Shown here in pieces: positions 32,484 to 44,746 of a DNA stretch of 55,797 nucleotides. The stretch spans positions 1 through 55,797 of the forward strand of contig NXFV01000384.1 of assembly GCA_002803225.1 (NCBI GenBank), in the 5' to 3' direction. This DNA is from Gamarada debralockiae. Taxonomy: Eukaryota > Ascomycota > Leotiomycetes > Helotiales > Hyphodiscaceae. The notes under the pieces were generated by a model. The model worked only from the letters and a program-made list of their open reading frames with translations. It was not told where the DNA came from and ran no database searches. The first letter of the stretch is position 1; every line of letters starts with the position of its first letter. Made by a program: the position numbers and the translations under genes.

Positions 32484-34413
32484 CGTGAAGAAGTTTGAAC
32501 GGCCGGCGTGGTTGGAAGGGCGCTCGAATTAACTGATGAAGAAGAAAATGCTCGCAACGAAAGACTGGAAATGTTGAATGAAATGAATAACTTTATGCGT
32601 GATGATGACATGAAAAGCAATTGTTGGCATGAGTACTAATAGATATATGAAGACTTCTTGCCATATCGAAAGGTGTTGATCTGAACTGTGTAACGAGCGT
32701 CAGAATTTCCCCCCAGCTTCCAGTTTCAAGTGAACTTTATTTTGGTCCCAATTCTTCAGCACACTATTCTTGCCCTTATCAGCCACACACAAAACAAGCT
32801 ACCAGCAGAGAACTCAATCTCGAGATCCACAGCCGGATATAGCCAATTCATGGCCAAATATATGATCGTTGCTTATATGAATCAAACACCTCAAGCTGCC
32901 GCGACAAGGGTCATGTGCGGAGGCGTGTGCTTCCCCCCTCTCCGTACCTGACATGTGAGGATACGGAAACTATGATGAAGCTGAGAACTCAAAAGTTTGC
33001 ATTGAGAAAATGCGTCTTCAGGTATATCATTCGCCGAGCGGTACGGAGTACTTCGTAGGCATTGGGACATTTCCTTGCAGCGTTGGGCTCAATCACTAGA
33101 TTTGTGTCTGCGATTTCGTCACTATATCGGGATGGCGTCTTGGCCTCGCACAGACTCTGCGCACGCTCGTACTCGGAATTTGTAGATCGACCCCAAAAAG
33201 TTTTCGGAAACGCAGAAATAAGGTTACGGGTGTGTCCGCTCAGCTCCTCGGACTCGCTCGTACTCGGACTGGGCGGAAGCGTAGCTTCCCGCTTTGAGTC
33301 CAGACCGTGCGGTGGATCTTACCGTCAACGTCAGCCTCAACGAATAGGTATCGTGCACGTAACGGGGGTTGAGAACGTACTATCTGTCGATGTCATGAGT
33401 CGCCGATGTTGATTCTTTCCAGCTTCTCAGTGTATGCAGGGAAAGGCGCAGTGAGTAACACTTAGCTGCTAAACTTTCAGAATGAAAGCGAGAACGACAG
33501 CAATCCGCCATCCTCAGAATGCGTATCCGAGGTATTTGCCTAGGGACGCGAATACAGGTTGAGAGTGGAACTCGACCTGGCAGAAGCATTCTTAATATAT
33601 CTTGGGATTACTTCCGGATCTGCCGGTACGAGTACTTGGGCTTGCCGTACATAGACTTCCGTCTAACAAGATGCTATCAAAACCCAAGCTAAGTTGACGT
33701 GCCTAGTACGAATGCCCACTTCCCATTAGAACAGAATAAACTGCCGCCGGGAAATTTAGGGTTTAGGTATGAAGAAGCTTAACGCGGATCATTGCGGATT
33801 CGTCACCACATATTCCAAGGGCAGTTGTAAGTTGTGCAGCACACCAGCGAGATAGATTGACTAGGGTCTAGTTGTATTACCAATCCTCTTGTGCTGTTGT
33901 CAAATGGCACTGGCCATCGAAAAGTAGCTCATTGTAAGGCATGTCCTCAGTGCAGGCAGGGGAGAGGCTTAACTCGAAGCAAAAATAACGCGAGAGCATT
34001 CATGTTCGCCATTGCACTGGTCCAGAACCTGCCTTTGAGGAGAGGTCAAGCGCTTGACTCAGAACATGGGAAGCCCTTGCCCTATTTTGGGTCTGAATGA
34101 AGATGGATATTCCATATATGGCAGGAGTCTAGAAGGCGTACTTGGCTAACTGACATTGGCTCAAAGTCTTTGAGGGCAAGGACAAAGGATTCAGCTCGTG
34201 CGCAGCGGATGTGATATGCTGTGACTTTTATTGTCTCCTTTTGTTGAAGCCAAAGCTTACTAGCTCTATTCATTTCAGTGATCAATACATGATCTCGTGG
34301 AAGGAGGCAAAAGATACCGCCGGCACCCAGCTCGAATTTCTCAACCGTGGTGAGCGATTTAAGCCCTGTGCTGTTGGAGTCATCCTTCGAACTTTTATTA
34401 GTCGCTGAAGCTA
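32484..34413. other. Long intergenic interval
   Basis: Upstream region of the SulP gene and 3' flank of the hydrate dehydratase. The longest plus frame (33062-33412) has no domain. A 16-nt phrase, CTCGTACTCGGA with flanks, recurs at about 33167 and 33258. No transposon structure was noticed. Confidence 0.45.
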
Positions 34414-35960
34414 TTATAATTTCGGATCCCATTTCTCGAAGAGATTTGTGAAAGCAACAAAGACTTCGTCGGTCAGGTCGCTTGCCTGCAGACTCCTTCC
34501 TTTCTTGGAGAATGCCAATCGCGAGCATTCCTATTCCGTCAGTTACTGCTGCATTACTACATTGGGATATCAGATATGAAGCGTTCAATCCATTTCAGCG
34601 ATGGAGAAGTAGATGCTTTCCGCAATCAGCAACTTACTCAACTATAGTTGCTGGGTAAGAGTAAACGATTGACTTATTAGTGCGGATAATTGGTGCTCCT
34701 GAAAGTCCCAATGGCCGAAATAGATTGAACGACTCCAATATTTCACATCCCAATTGATATGGTAAGGGGTGGGGTGTACTCACTCTCGTCACAGAACTTC
34801 CTCCAAAAGCTGCCAAAGCCAATAACTCATTCTTGTCTAAATCGCCCTCATGATCCCAGAGCTTATCCAAATACGCCTTCCTCCACCCCAAAAACGTTGC
34901 CAAAGTCCCCGTCAAGGTATCTCCTTGACCACCACTCCTCTTCAATCCTCCTTGAAGATCACTAACAAACGTCTGATCCCCATTCGAAATATAATCTTTG
35001 GCACCTTTCTGTATGATCGTAACGCCTCCGAACGCCTTCGCCAGCCTCTCCGCACCTTGGCCATCATCCAAGCCCTCAGGATCAAGTCCTTTTGCCTTGC
35101 AAAGCCGTCCAAACTCCACCACGTTCGGCGTCAATATGCACTCTCTGTATCCTTGTATCAGTTCCGGTTTTGTTTGTGCGATATTCAATCCATCAGCGTC
35201 TAGCACGATGGGCATATTCTCCTTCCTCGCAGCTTCGATGACTTGCGCAACTGTATCATGCATCAGGGAGTCCCGTCCTAATCCTGGTCCTATCACTAAT
35301 ACGTGTAATCGAGGAAGCATATCGATGACGTTCTTCGCAATTGAGGAGGCGGACTCGGAGGTGCTGGCGTGGCTTGATTGTCGCATTAGGGGGTGGACCA
35401 TGAGGTTTGGGGAGTAGGTCTTGATGACTTGGGCGGCTTGGGGTTCGCAGATGACATGGCTCTGGTATCGAGTTAGAGAGGGGTCATGAGTGGTTGGGGG
35501 TAATATTACCATGTCGCATCCGAGTCTTGCGCTGGCCATTGCTGAGAAGTATGGAGCTCCTGTATAGTCTTCGCTTCCTCCTATGACTGCCACTCGGCCC
35601 ATTTGACCTAGGATTTGGTTAGCAAAAGACTGCTATCCCCGGCTCCGAGTTCACAAGATATCAATTGTTCCCGCCTCTTTAGCGATCGAAAATAGGGCTG
35701 GTTTAAGAGCTAAAGGCTTCCCTCATGTCCTCAATTTCAATCGCTCAGCCAGAATGAGTGGTTCAGGACGTGAGTCTCCTTGAGACCCCCTTTTCAATTT
35801 GTGATCGTCGGTTCGAAGTGAAGGATTGACATCTTATCTCCCAAATGATGTGGATGAGCATACCTTTATGAAACTTCTCCAACATTGGAGGGACCATCTT
35901 CCTTACCCTCAGCAGGATATCTTTGGTAGCTTGAGACATTGTGGGCGATTCTTCAGGCAT
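34414..35960 (-). CDS. ATP-dependent (S)-NAD(P)H-hydrate dehydratase
   Basis: This metabolite-repair enzyme dehydrates damaged NAD(P)H hydrate using ATP (yeast YKL151C, mammalian CARKD family). Three exons (35864-35960, 34784-35607, 34531 excluded; last exon 34414-34530) join to 345 residues. The two introns, 256 and 253 nt, are unusually long for this window. The first splice restores [21 protein letters not shown]; the last restores [20 protein letters not shown], matching the yeast C-terminus. Ribokinase-like motifs are [22 protein letters not shown] and GGQGDTLTG (catalytic Asp). The simple open frame ending at 34634 reads through the last intron and gives a false C-terminus. The start at 35960 has a second methionine seven codons on. 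Confidence 0.93.
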
Positions 35961-36667
35961 TGGGATTTTGGGAGTGCAGGATCTGCCAGTGTTGTATTTT
36001 GAAAAGCTGGTGGAGGGGTGAATGGTGGTCGGATGCTTACTTGATACAGTAGGATGATGTCACGCTTGAAGCGGATCGCGTCGCGTCGATATTATATCAC
36101 ACCTCACTTACACCGCTGAGCTACGGTGATGAGATAGGTATTTAAGAAAGCGTCGGAAATGGTCACGAAACTTGAATTCCGGTAACTTACAGAGTATATC
36201 TTCAGCTTCTCTCGTAGACCTGAACAAGAATCACAGCATATAAACCTCATGTGACCAATGTCGGGTTGATGATTCTCTGGGTACTACAGAAGCTCTCCAG
36301 AGAAGAGAGAAAAGTGCAAGAATGTATCCTCACTCCAATAGAGTTCTAGGAATAAAGTTTACAAATTCTAGAACATTTAAGTCTTTCACAACTGTTGTTG
36401 ATGTCTCTGCTGATCCCGTCCAATCTCGGGACGTCAAGCGGCCGCTAGCTCTGTACTCGAAGCTCAGGAACAAAGACGACAGTTCTTGTGTCCGAGTACC
36501 ACTTCCCCAATCAGCTCTCAATAGATCGACGGACTGTACAATCGAGACCACAGATCGGCGCAGTCCTGGCGACACGAAATACCTTCTGTGCGAACATGAT
36601 TTCCGAGATTTGAAAAGGCCACGAATGTCTTCTTTGATACCTGAGCATTGACAGTTCTTCCAGGCCA
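35961..36667. promoter_or_regulatory. Divergent promoter interval
   Basis: About 700 bp between the hydrate dehydratase (-) and the dipeptidyl peptidase (+). Overlapping short frames on both strands are not credible genes. Specific sites were not identified. Confidence 0.45.
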
Positions 36668-39548
36668 GTGAAACCATTGTCGGAGGTTATGGCTGGGCAC
36701 AGTGAAGAAGCCACCCTACTCCTTCCACTCGAGGAGGAGGTACGACCACGAAAATCGGATGAATCCGTGTCCTCTGCTTCGACTACGAGTCTGGTTTTCG
36801 AGCGCATTGGTGAACGCGCAGGCGCTGAAGGGACGAAGCCTATGAATGGGAAGAGCAAGATGGTCACCCCCAAATATCCTCCACGAGGCGACTCTCTGCT
36901 GTACAGAGATGACGGCCATACTCATATCTCCCTCGAAGACGAAGAGAAGGAATCCGATCTCGAAACTGGCCCTTTCCTCAATAATGGCGCAGGCAAGGCG
37001 GTTGATAAAAAGTTCCGGCGGTTACTTTGGATAATTGGAGGAGTGTTCATTGGCGCATGGGTGGTGGCATTAGTTCTGTTCCTGTCCAGTCAAACATATC
37101 GGCATTCCTCTACGATGCCCCACGATCCTGCAGCTACGGCCTCTCGAGGGAATGGGAAGAAGGTTACTCTAGATCAGGTTATGCAGGGATCATGGCGGCC
37201 AAACAGACAAAGCATAAGTTGGATTGAGGGTGCAAATGGAGAGGATGGACTGTTACTCGAGCAAGGTGTTGGTGGAAAGGACTATCTTGTGGTGGAAGAC
37301 ATCCGAGGGCATAATGCCACCGACGAGGCCGCTTTGGCAACAAAGACGTTGATGAAGGATGCCTATTTCAAAGTCGGAGGGAGAGGATTGACCCCGAGCA
37401 AAGTGTTCCCAAGCAAAGATCTGAAGAAAGTTCTCATCGCTACAGATGTCCAACAAAATTTCCGGCATTCATATTACGCAAAATACTGGATATTCGATGT
37501 TGAAACCCAAACTGCAGAGCCCCTAGATTCTAACAATCTAGATGGTAGAGTGCAGTTAGCTAGCTGGAGCCCCCAGAGTGATGCAATTGTGTTCACAAGG
37601 GATAATAACATGTTCCTGCGAAAGCTTTCGACGCAAACAGTCATTCAAATAACCACGGACGGTGGGACCAATCTCTTCTACGGGGTGCCAGATTGGGTGT
37701 ATGAGGAGGAAGTTTTTGCGAGCAACCAAGCCACCTGGTGGGCGGAGGATGGGAAGTTCGTTGCTTTCCTGCGCACGAATGAGACAGAAGTGCCGGAATA
37801 CCCCATCCAATATTTCGTCTCCCGGCCTAGCGGAGTCCAACCACTACCGGGGGAGGAAAGCTATCCGGAGGTCCAGCAAATCAAATATCCCAAAGCTGGA
37901 GCGCCAAATCCGACCGTGGACCTACAATTCTTTGATATCGCAAAAGGAGATGTGTTCGAGGTTAAGATCGCTGATGGGTTTGAGCCCGACGATCTGCTCA
38001 TTACTGAGGTCGTCTGGGCAGGTTCAACTGGCAAGGCCCTCATCCGCGAAACAAACAGGGAGAGTGATGTCTTGCGCGTTGTATTAGTCGATGTTGAGAA
38101 ACGCAGTGGCAAAACCGTGCGATCTGTGGATGTTCAGAATCTCGATGGCGGGTGGTTTGAAGTTTCCCAAGACACTCGATACATTCCCGCCGATCCAGCT
38201 AATGGCCGTCAACAGGATGGCTACATCGATACAGTGATTCATGAAAATTATGACCACCTTGCATACTTCACACCCTTGGACAATCCGGATCCAATCATGC
38301 TTACTTCTGGGAACTGGGAAGTAGTCAGCGCGCCGTCTGCAGTGGATTTAAAGAAGAATCTGGTGTATTTCAGCTCTACCAAGGAATCACCTATTCAGCG
38401 CCATGTCTATAGTGTTAAATTGGATGGGACAGACATGCAGCCACTCACAGATACGAGCAAGGAAGGATGGTACAGTGCGTCCTTCTCCAGTGGTGCAGGC
38501 TTCGCACTTCTGGACTACGGTGGGCCAAATATTCCATGGCAGAAGGTCATCAGCACACCCAGCAACACCGATCATTACGAGAACCTCATCGAAGAAAATG
38601 CAGGGCTGGCTGATATGGCCAAGAAACATGAACTTCCAATCGAGATCTACTCCACTGTCAACATCGATGGTTTTGATCTTGAAGTTGTCGAGCGACGACC
38701 ACCTCACTTCAACGAGAACAAGCAATACCCAGTCTTGTTCTACCTCTATGGCGGCCCAGGATCTCAAACAGTCACCAAGGCTTTCACAGTCGATTTCGAG
38801 TCCTATGTCGCAGCGGGCCTGGGCTACATCGTCGTAACGGTTGATGGTCGAGGCACAGGATACATCGGACGGAAGGCTCGCACAATCATTCGCGGCAACA
38901 TTGGCTATTATGAAGCTTATGACCAGATCGAAACTGCCAAAATCTGGGCGGCGAAGAAGTATGTCGACGCTTCCAGATTATGTATCTGGGGTTGGTCATA
39001 TGGCGGCTTCATGACACTGAAGACGCTTGAGCAAGATGCCGGGCAGACATTTTCATATGGCATGGCTGTTGCTCCTGTGACGGATTGGCGCTTTTACGAC
39101 TCAATTTACACAGAGCGATATATGCATACGCCACAACATAACCCAGGTGGATACGATAATTCGTCCATCAGTAATACGACCGCTTTGCAGCAGAACGTCA
39201 GGTTTTTGATCATGCATGGTGTGGCCGACGATAATGTCCACATGCAAAACACATTAACCTTGTTGGACAAACTTGATCTTGATGGCGTGGAGAATTACGA
39301 TGTCCATGTCTTTCCAGATAGCGATCATGGTATCTATTTCCACAACGCGAATAGGATTGTTTACGATAGTAAGTTTCTCCCTCCTCTCCATCCAACAAAG
39401 TTGGTTGCTGACTTGGATTCCAGAGCTAAGCAACTGGCTCATCAATGCATTCAATGGCGAATGGTTACGAACCGCCAACGCAGTACCCCTCAAAGTTGAC
39501 ACTGTATCCAAGGCGAAAAGAGAAGCGGCTATCGGGGGTCAAGTCTAA
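36668..39548 (+). CDS. dapB: Dipeptidyl aminopeptidase type IV, vacuolar membrane (DapB)
   Basis: This S9B serine peptidase removes X-Pro/X-Ala dipeptides; fungal DapB and yeast Dap2 are type II vacuolar membrane proteins. Two exons (36668-39368 and 39424-39548; 55-nt intron) give 941 residues. An acidic cytosolic N-terminus is followed by one membrane helix (about 119-141, [20 protein letters not shown]). The beta-propeller contains the DPP4 signature [11 protein letters not shown], whose Glu pair binds the substrate amino terminus. The catalytic Ser777 lies in WGWSYGGF, Asp in GVADDNVH (about 855) and His887 in DSDHGIY. The final splice is needed for the usual tail [14 protein letters not shown]. 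The start may instead be the internal Met at 36689. All catalytic elements look intact. Confidence 0.95.
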
Positions 39549-40299
39549 GTCAATTAAAACATCTGTCACATATTGGGAGAAAAGGCGTTCACAAGGTTCA
39601 GTTGGGTTGTAGCATATTGAGCGATTGAATGTCATTTTGGTATTAGATATCCCAAATTACCTACCCAGTCAGAATTGCTTACATCATCGCTGCGATGGGT
39701 TCGTATCAAGGAACATTGATGATGTGAGATCAAAATACTTACTTCCTCCCGATAGAGTGAAATTTCACGCAAGTGCGAGGTCAAAGCAAGAAATCTTATA
39801 TCACCATCAGTGTGGCAGGGTGTCAATCTCTTTTCTGACGACTCACAATTTGGGTATCATCCTCCTCTTTTCTGCTACGTATTCTAGACTCGCCCTCGTC
39901 GTCTTGCCGGCCTCATGCTCTTCGCAACCCCCTCAAGAGCGTCCCCTCAAATTTGAGAGGGGAAATGCGCTGCAAGCTGGGAATGCGAGGAGCCGCGCGT
40001 TGGGTGCGTGGGACGTCAAGGTTGGTGGCGAGTGCGCCTACCTTTGCCTGCGCCTGCAAGTACGCTCCGGTGTTCAGGCCTCCTTGCGGACCCTTCTTCC
40101 TCACGATGAGAGGTGCGGGGGCGGAGGGAGAGAAGGGCGAGAAGCCTTCCGAGCGTGGCCCTGCTCGGGAATTTGCACGATTTGAAGAGGGGTGGAAAGG
40201 TGCTGTTTCCATTTTAGTGAGGTTGGGTGTGGGATTGAGGGGCGCTGGTTTTGCTGTTTGTGGTCCCGCTGCTTCTTCCGCCTCAAGGGCAGGAATCTT
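39549..40299. other. Intergenic, convergent
   Basis: 3' flanks of DapB (+) and the repeat-containing protein gene (-). Open frames at 39625-40185 and 39953-40312 overlap and have no domain. Confidence 0.45.
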
Positions 40300-41553
40300 C
40301 TATGATTGCTGACCCGGCCGGCGAAATTCCAAGTGTGCAGGGATCTGAGCGAAAGTCAGCGGGTCGAAGGATTTCTTCCTCCCCAATGTTGATTGCTTTG
40401 GTGGCTCCTCTCGCGGTCCTGGTATGACGCAGCTTGGCATCCGTTCAATCTCACGTTCAAGAGAAGGTCCGAGTTCTGCCCGCTGCAGAGGAGCAGCCGC
40501 TGCTTGCCGTACTGTTGTGTGTCTTTCCGCGTGATGTTCGAAGAAGAGCGCTTCTTCGTTTGCGATATTCAGAGGACGGTGCGGTGGCGGTCTCGTGGCG
40601 GTCTCGTTGGGATACCCGGAGAGTTCGGTTGTGTCGATTGCGGGGCGGTATTGTGCGTAGCTCTGCAGCTCGGAGATGAGGTTTGTGAGTGGCAATGGGC
40701 GAGGCTTCCGTGATGCGTGGTTGAGGATTCGGTGTGTCTCCTGCTCGGCCTTGCGCCCGATCTTTGTGGTTGATGGTCTGTGGTCGAAGGAGAGCTCTGC
40801 CTTTTGCTCGGTAGCGCTACGGTATTGGGATTTCGTGCTGGGTCGATAGCTAAGGATGCGTTGGATGGTGTCCTCTGAGGCTTTTGCTGCTGTTGCCGTC
40901 GATGGCAGGTCGTCGAAAGAGAGCTCAGCATTTTGCTGAGCAGTGGCTGAGTTGTGGTATTGTGCACCTCTGCTCAGCTCACGACTGAGGATTTGTTTCG
41001 CCTCTCTCTCTGCCTTGTGCGCAGCATTCGCCGTCGACGGTCTATCATCGAAGAAGAGTTCGTCCTCCCGCTTGTTGATGATAACGACTGGTTTCCGTTG
41101 AACCTGATGTTTTCGCAGCGGATGTTCTCTCAGTGTGTTCACTCTGAGCGGATGAACAATGACTCGGGGGTTGACGCTCGTTGGTTGCACAACTTTCGGG
41201 GTAGGAGGCGCGAACATCGGTGGTCTCGACATCGGCACCTCAACGACGAGCTTGCTCTTCCCCTTCCCCTTGACTTCTCCCTCATTCTGCTTCTTTCTGA
41301 TCAGTTTCCGCATGTTCCAGCCATGCGGACCTCCAAGGAACCGACTCTTTGTCTCCTTCGAGTCCGACGTTGTGGAATCCGCGCCTGCTTTCATCCGGCG
41401 GCACTTGCTGCATTTCTTTTTGGAGAGCCTGCTCTCTTCGATGATTGAGCAGCGTAGGAAATGTGGGAATTCGGCCCCCTTCTTCATGGCGCAGGGTGTG
41501 TGCAGGGAAGAGATGCAGCCACAAACGTGCGTGGTGACGCTGTATTTGCACAT
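40300..41553 (-). CDS. Uncharacterised protein with Cys-rich N-terminus and internal repeats
   Basis: This 417-residue single-exon protein has no family I can name. The first 51 residues contain seven cysteines (2, 11, 13, 21, 35, 48, 51) in a pattern with C-x-C and C-x2-C pairs, perhaps a zinc-binding module. A basic stretch (78-101) follows. Four copies of a motif of about 25 residues, core ELFFDDRPSTANAAHKAE, lie at roughly 165-190, 210-235, 253-278 and 335-352; each pairs an aromatic/acidic start with RPST and a helical KAE...IL segment. The rest is Pro/Arg-rich and probably disordered. Repeats of a short binding motif in a disordered protein suggest a scaffold, but that is only inference. 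Confidence 0.7.
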   Translation of the reverse strand: MCKYSVTTHVCGCISSLHTPCAMKKGAEFPHFLRCSIIEESRLSKKKCSKCRRMKAGADSTTSDSKETKSRFLGGPHGWNMRKLIRKKQNEGEVKGKGKSKLVVEVPMSRPPMFAPPTPKVVQPTSVNPRVIVHPLRVNTLREHPLRKHQVQRKPVVIINKREDELFFDDRPSTANAAHKAEREAKQILSRELSRGAQYHNSATAQQNAELSFDDLPSTATAAKASEDTIQRILSYRPSTKSQYRSATEQKAELSFDHRPSTTKIGRKAEQETHRILNHASRKPRPLPLTNLISELQSYAQYRPAIDTTELSGYPNETATRPPPHRPLNIANEEALFFEHHAERHTTVRQAAAAPLQRAELGPSLEREIERMPSCVIPGPREEPPKQSTLGRKKSFDPLTFAQIPAHLEFRRPGQQS

Positions 41554-42522
41554 CTTGAAGAAGATGTAGAGGGGTGAGGGAGGAGGAGTTGGTTGAGGAC
41601 GAAGGGAAACGTACAGTGTTACCTAGCGGTGCTTGTCTTCGGCTTTTGGCGTGAATAGCTGTTCTGAAGTTTGGGAGTTCTGAGAGGCGAACAATGGGTT
41701 TCTTTATCCTTAGTTGGCGAATCAGGTCGAGTCTGGGATTGAGTGAGGCTTTTGAAAGGGGGTTTGAGGTGGTGACAAAGGCAAATTGGGGGATGAATGG
41801 AGTTGAGAGTTGCTTTCTTTCTTCCTGCAAGCAAAAGGCATTATTATATTCTAAGAAGCCTTTTGCTCCTATTGAAGTGGACAAAGGGTCCGCAGAATTC
41901 TTTATGCCATTGTTGAGATGGTAATAAGGGGTTTATGGTATAAAGTTGATGCCTTCCCAAAGCACATTCAGATTGTTTCCTGAACACCATATCTCCTTAC
42001 TCCAATATCAACAGCAAAGAAAGTTGATCCTCTCAAGCTGTTGTACTACAACCAATACATCAAATCTATCAGTAAAGTAAGTCGACCCTTGTCACAGTTC
42101 TAACAAGAAACCTTTATACAGTTCTACCAAAATGGCTGCAGCCATGGTGAACACAAACGGATTCAACCCTAGGCCGTTCGGCCAGCCAGAACCGTTGACC
42201 TCCTGCCGCATCATTAATTGCCGTATGATCAACGTCAGTGGGACATACTGGCAATACGCGTCCACAGGAAAAACAAAAGCGCCGCTTCCGAATGGCAGAC
42301 ATTGACCCCCAATATCTCTGGCCGAACATCGCCGGCATGGCACCCGCTGCAGACGCGGCTCGCACCACCTCGCGCACTAACAACCCTCCTATCCTAACGT
42401 GGGCCAATTAGTGGAGTCCACAACAGTCTTACAATTCTTGTTTGGGATCATCATTTTGATTCTCATTGTCACTAATTTCGAGAAGCTGTTTACGGTTTTG
42501 TTGAAGATCAACAGGCAATAAC
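41554..42522. other. Intergenic with a 57-codon plus-strand ORF
   Basis: Upstream region of the repeat protein. A small open frame on the plus strand, 42132-42305, starts MAAAMVNTNGFNPRPFGQPE and ends at TGA; no family is known to me and it may be chance or a gene fragment. A minus frame over the same DNA is a shadow. Confidence 0.35.
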
Positions 42523-43463
42523 CATGGAGTTACCTGAGCTTGAATATCAAAAGTACAGGAGTTGCATCTTCAGCATTGCCTTGCAGAAGCCTATCTAGAT
42601 GATTTACAGCTCGGATCAGCTCAACAGTACGCAGAAGCCGCAGCAAAAGGGCGCAAGAAGCTCCTTGGACCACGCCATTAACCCTGCTATGAGAGCTTGA
42701 GTCTCCTCGTGGACACCTGTAACGCGCAGAACAACGTTGATAATGCCAACGTTTATCAGCATCTTTTGCCATCAGAATTCCGTAGGGAGACGGCATCGAG
42801 CCTTTCGGATCCTTCCTCCATGTACACTGCTGCAATCAAACTGCTCTCGGAGAATGGATATGATATCAATAATAAGGAACCTTCTTCAATGCCTTCCGTC
42901 GGGCCTTGGAAGAGAGACACGAAGTATTTGTGCAGCTGTTGCAGGAACGGGGATCGGATATGGAGGAAGAAGAGTCTGAGTTCACAATGCTCATGTATGC
43001 CTCACAGTTCGGCCTTTTTGGCACCGCAAGACTTTCACTCGACCGAGGTGCCGATATCGAGGCGAAGTCCAACTCGGGCTTGACTTCTCTTTGACTTAGC
43101 CACACGGAGTGAGGTGAAGCAATTGTACGGCTACCACTCGAGCAGGGTACTAAAGTTGCTCGTCTTCAATACAATCCAACCGAACTTCACAAAAACTTTC
43201 CAAATTTCTCGGGCCCAAACTCGTAGCCGAAAGTCTCCAACGGAGTCTTCAACAGTATCACCACCAATTCTCATTCAAATAAAGCAGTTTTGTTGCACAA
43301 CAGTGTAGAAGCCTTCCCATTTTAAGTGATGTGGCAAACCAGTCGGTAATAGTGATAGTGATGGAATCTTGTTCAGAACATTCATGCAGGCCTGACAGAA
43401 GCTGCTCGGAATTCGAGGCATGGCATCGAGGAACTACTCACAGAGAGCAAGTAAATCAAGACA
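42523..43463 (+). pseudogene. Degraded ankyrin-repeat gene
   Basis: Ankyrin-type helices are scattered over all three plus frames. An open start at 42523 reads MELPELEYQKYRSCIFSIAL; then, one frame on, QQYAEAAAKGRKKLLG; KLLSENGYDINNKE at about 42840; EVFVQLLQERGSDMEEE and LSLDRGADIEAKSNSGLTSL to a stop at 43093; LATRSEVKQL in another frame; and finally AARNSRHGIEELLTES to 43463. At least three frameshifts and several stops separate the pieces. The phrasing (xLLxxGADIEAKSNSGLTPL) is unmistakable ankyrin. It is a dead gene at the edge of the transposon-rich region; its original N-terminal domain is unknown. Confidence 0.7.
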
Positions 43464-43716
43464 CTGGAGACAGACTCCCTTACAGACATTTCTAGCAGAA
43501 GGTGATATAAAGTCGGAACCTTTTTGCGATTGCAGCTTGGAAGAGGGCTGAGGAATGCTCGGCGCTTAGCTCTTCTTGCCCCACTCCCCATCTCTGCAAC
43601 ATGGTTTGCCTCTATATCGCCTTAACTCGTGATACTGGCCAGGACCGCATCGCACCGTGCACAGCTAGTCTCGCTTAATTCTGGCCACAGAGGACTCAAT
43701 TCAAGTATGAAAAGTA

Positions 43717-44740
43717 TCAATTTTCAGCTTCTTGGTGAAATACATCAAAACAACCACGATGCTTACATAAGTCTACGTCGCACTGCTTACATCCGTAAAA
43801 GGGCTCATGACTTGTGCTGCCTCTGCTCTGATTGGCTGCAATTTCACTAAGTGCAACCCGTTTTCTTGGCCGGTCTCCATGCCTTAGTCCCTTACAGCTC
43901 ACACACACTCCTCTCTTAGCCATCTTTAGTAGCTCATGTGACTGTACAGGCACCTGATCAACTCTCTGGCTAATTCTAGATATTCTTCTCTTTGGGCAGA
44001 TCTCAGAGTCTTTGCCCACAGCTAATAAAGACCCCATTTGCTGCCACCTAAAGTCCTGCTGACTACTAAAGCTAATTTGCCTAGGCTCTGGCACATTACT
44101 ACATAAAGTAAGTAAATAGCAATTTACTAGCACCGTACCGAGTAGCCAGTGCTCTAGCCCTTGGTGCCCTCCCGCTCTTCCTTAGCGGTACGACATCATT
44201 AAAACAAAAGCGTGATCCTTTCGCCTCATATGACAGACTTGGCCGTCCTCTGTAGGCATTTGAGTACGAAGTACCCCACTTGATTACGTCCTTCTAGTCC
44301 TTTTCTTAAGTCTAGAAGCTCTTGAATTCCCCCCCCCCCGGGGAAAAAAAAACAAAAATGACTCCCCGGTGTAATGGTTTGGGCAGAGCCAGCTGGGCAG
44401 AGCCATATGAAACGACGCTAGGGCTGGCCAAAGGGTACAAAAGGTCATCGGATCCTCATATTCTCTCCTTTCTTCCCTAGCTTAGTATTTTACAATACAC
44501 CGTGATCTTTGAACTCCGCGCTTCAGACCTTTGCATCGATCCCGCCGTCACACCGGGGGCCCTGCATGTGCCAGTAACTCCAACACCTTGGAGCGAGCGT
44601 ACTCAACCATACGCGTAGAAACAAAGAGATTATCAAGGTAGACGTGGTAGCTAGACTCTTGAGGAGGCTCTAGTAATCGCTTAATCAAATGCAGGACTAC
44701 TGCTTGTGTCTTATATCTCCGTTTCCTGCTTTAATTGTCC
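43717..44740 (-). pseudogene. piggyBac-type transposase relic
   Basis: On the minus strand, the stretch 44570-44740 reads KTQAVVLHLIKRLLE and YHVYLDNLFVSTRMVEYARS, the DDE_Tnp_1_7 (piggyBac) core with the second catalytic Asp in LDNLF. After about 400 bp of scrambled sequence, an open frame at 43717-44133 gives LVNCYLL, FRWQ and the C-terminal cysteine-rich domain: CVSCKGLRHGDRPRKR, YGCKQCDVDLC and CFDVFH. The first catalytic region is missing, stops and frameshifts are present, and a fragment of the TGTGACAG repeat family (about 44460-44505) lies within. It is a truncated, inactive copy. Confidence 0.82.
44460..44505 (+). repeat. Fragment of the TGTGACAG repeat family (copy D)
   Basis: The segment containing CCTAGCTTAGTATTTTACAA matches the CTCCTTAGCTTAGTA...TTTTGTA block of copies A and B. 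It sits inside the piggyBac relic in plus orientation. It is short and the boundaries are unclear. Confidence 0.45.
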
Positions 44741-44746
44741 CCCAAG

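Noticed and set aside
33062..33412. 116-codon plus-strand open frame
   Set aside because: No family features and atypical composition; treated as chance.
34634..34783. C-terminus of the hydrate dehydratase as simply translated
   Set aside because: It is intron read-through; the exon at 34414-34530 encodes the conserved family end.
39953..40312. 119-codon plus-strand open frame
   Set aside because: Overlaps other frames on both strands, no domain, 3' flank of two convergent genes.
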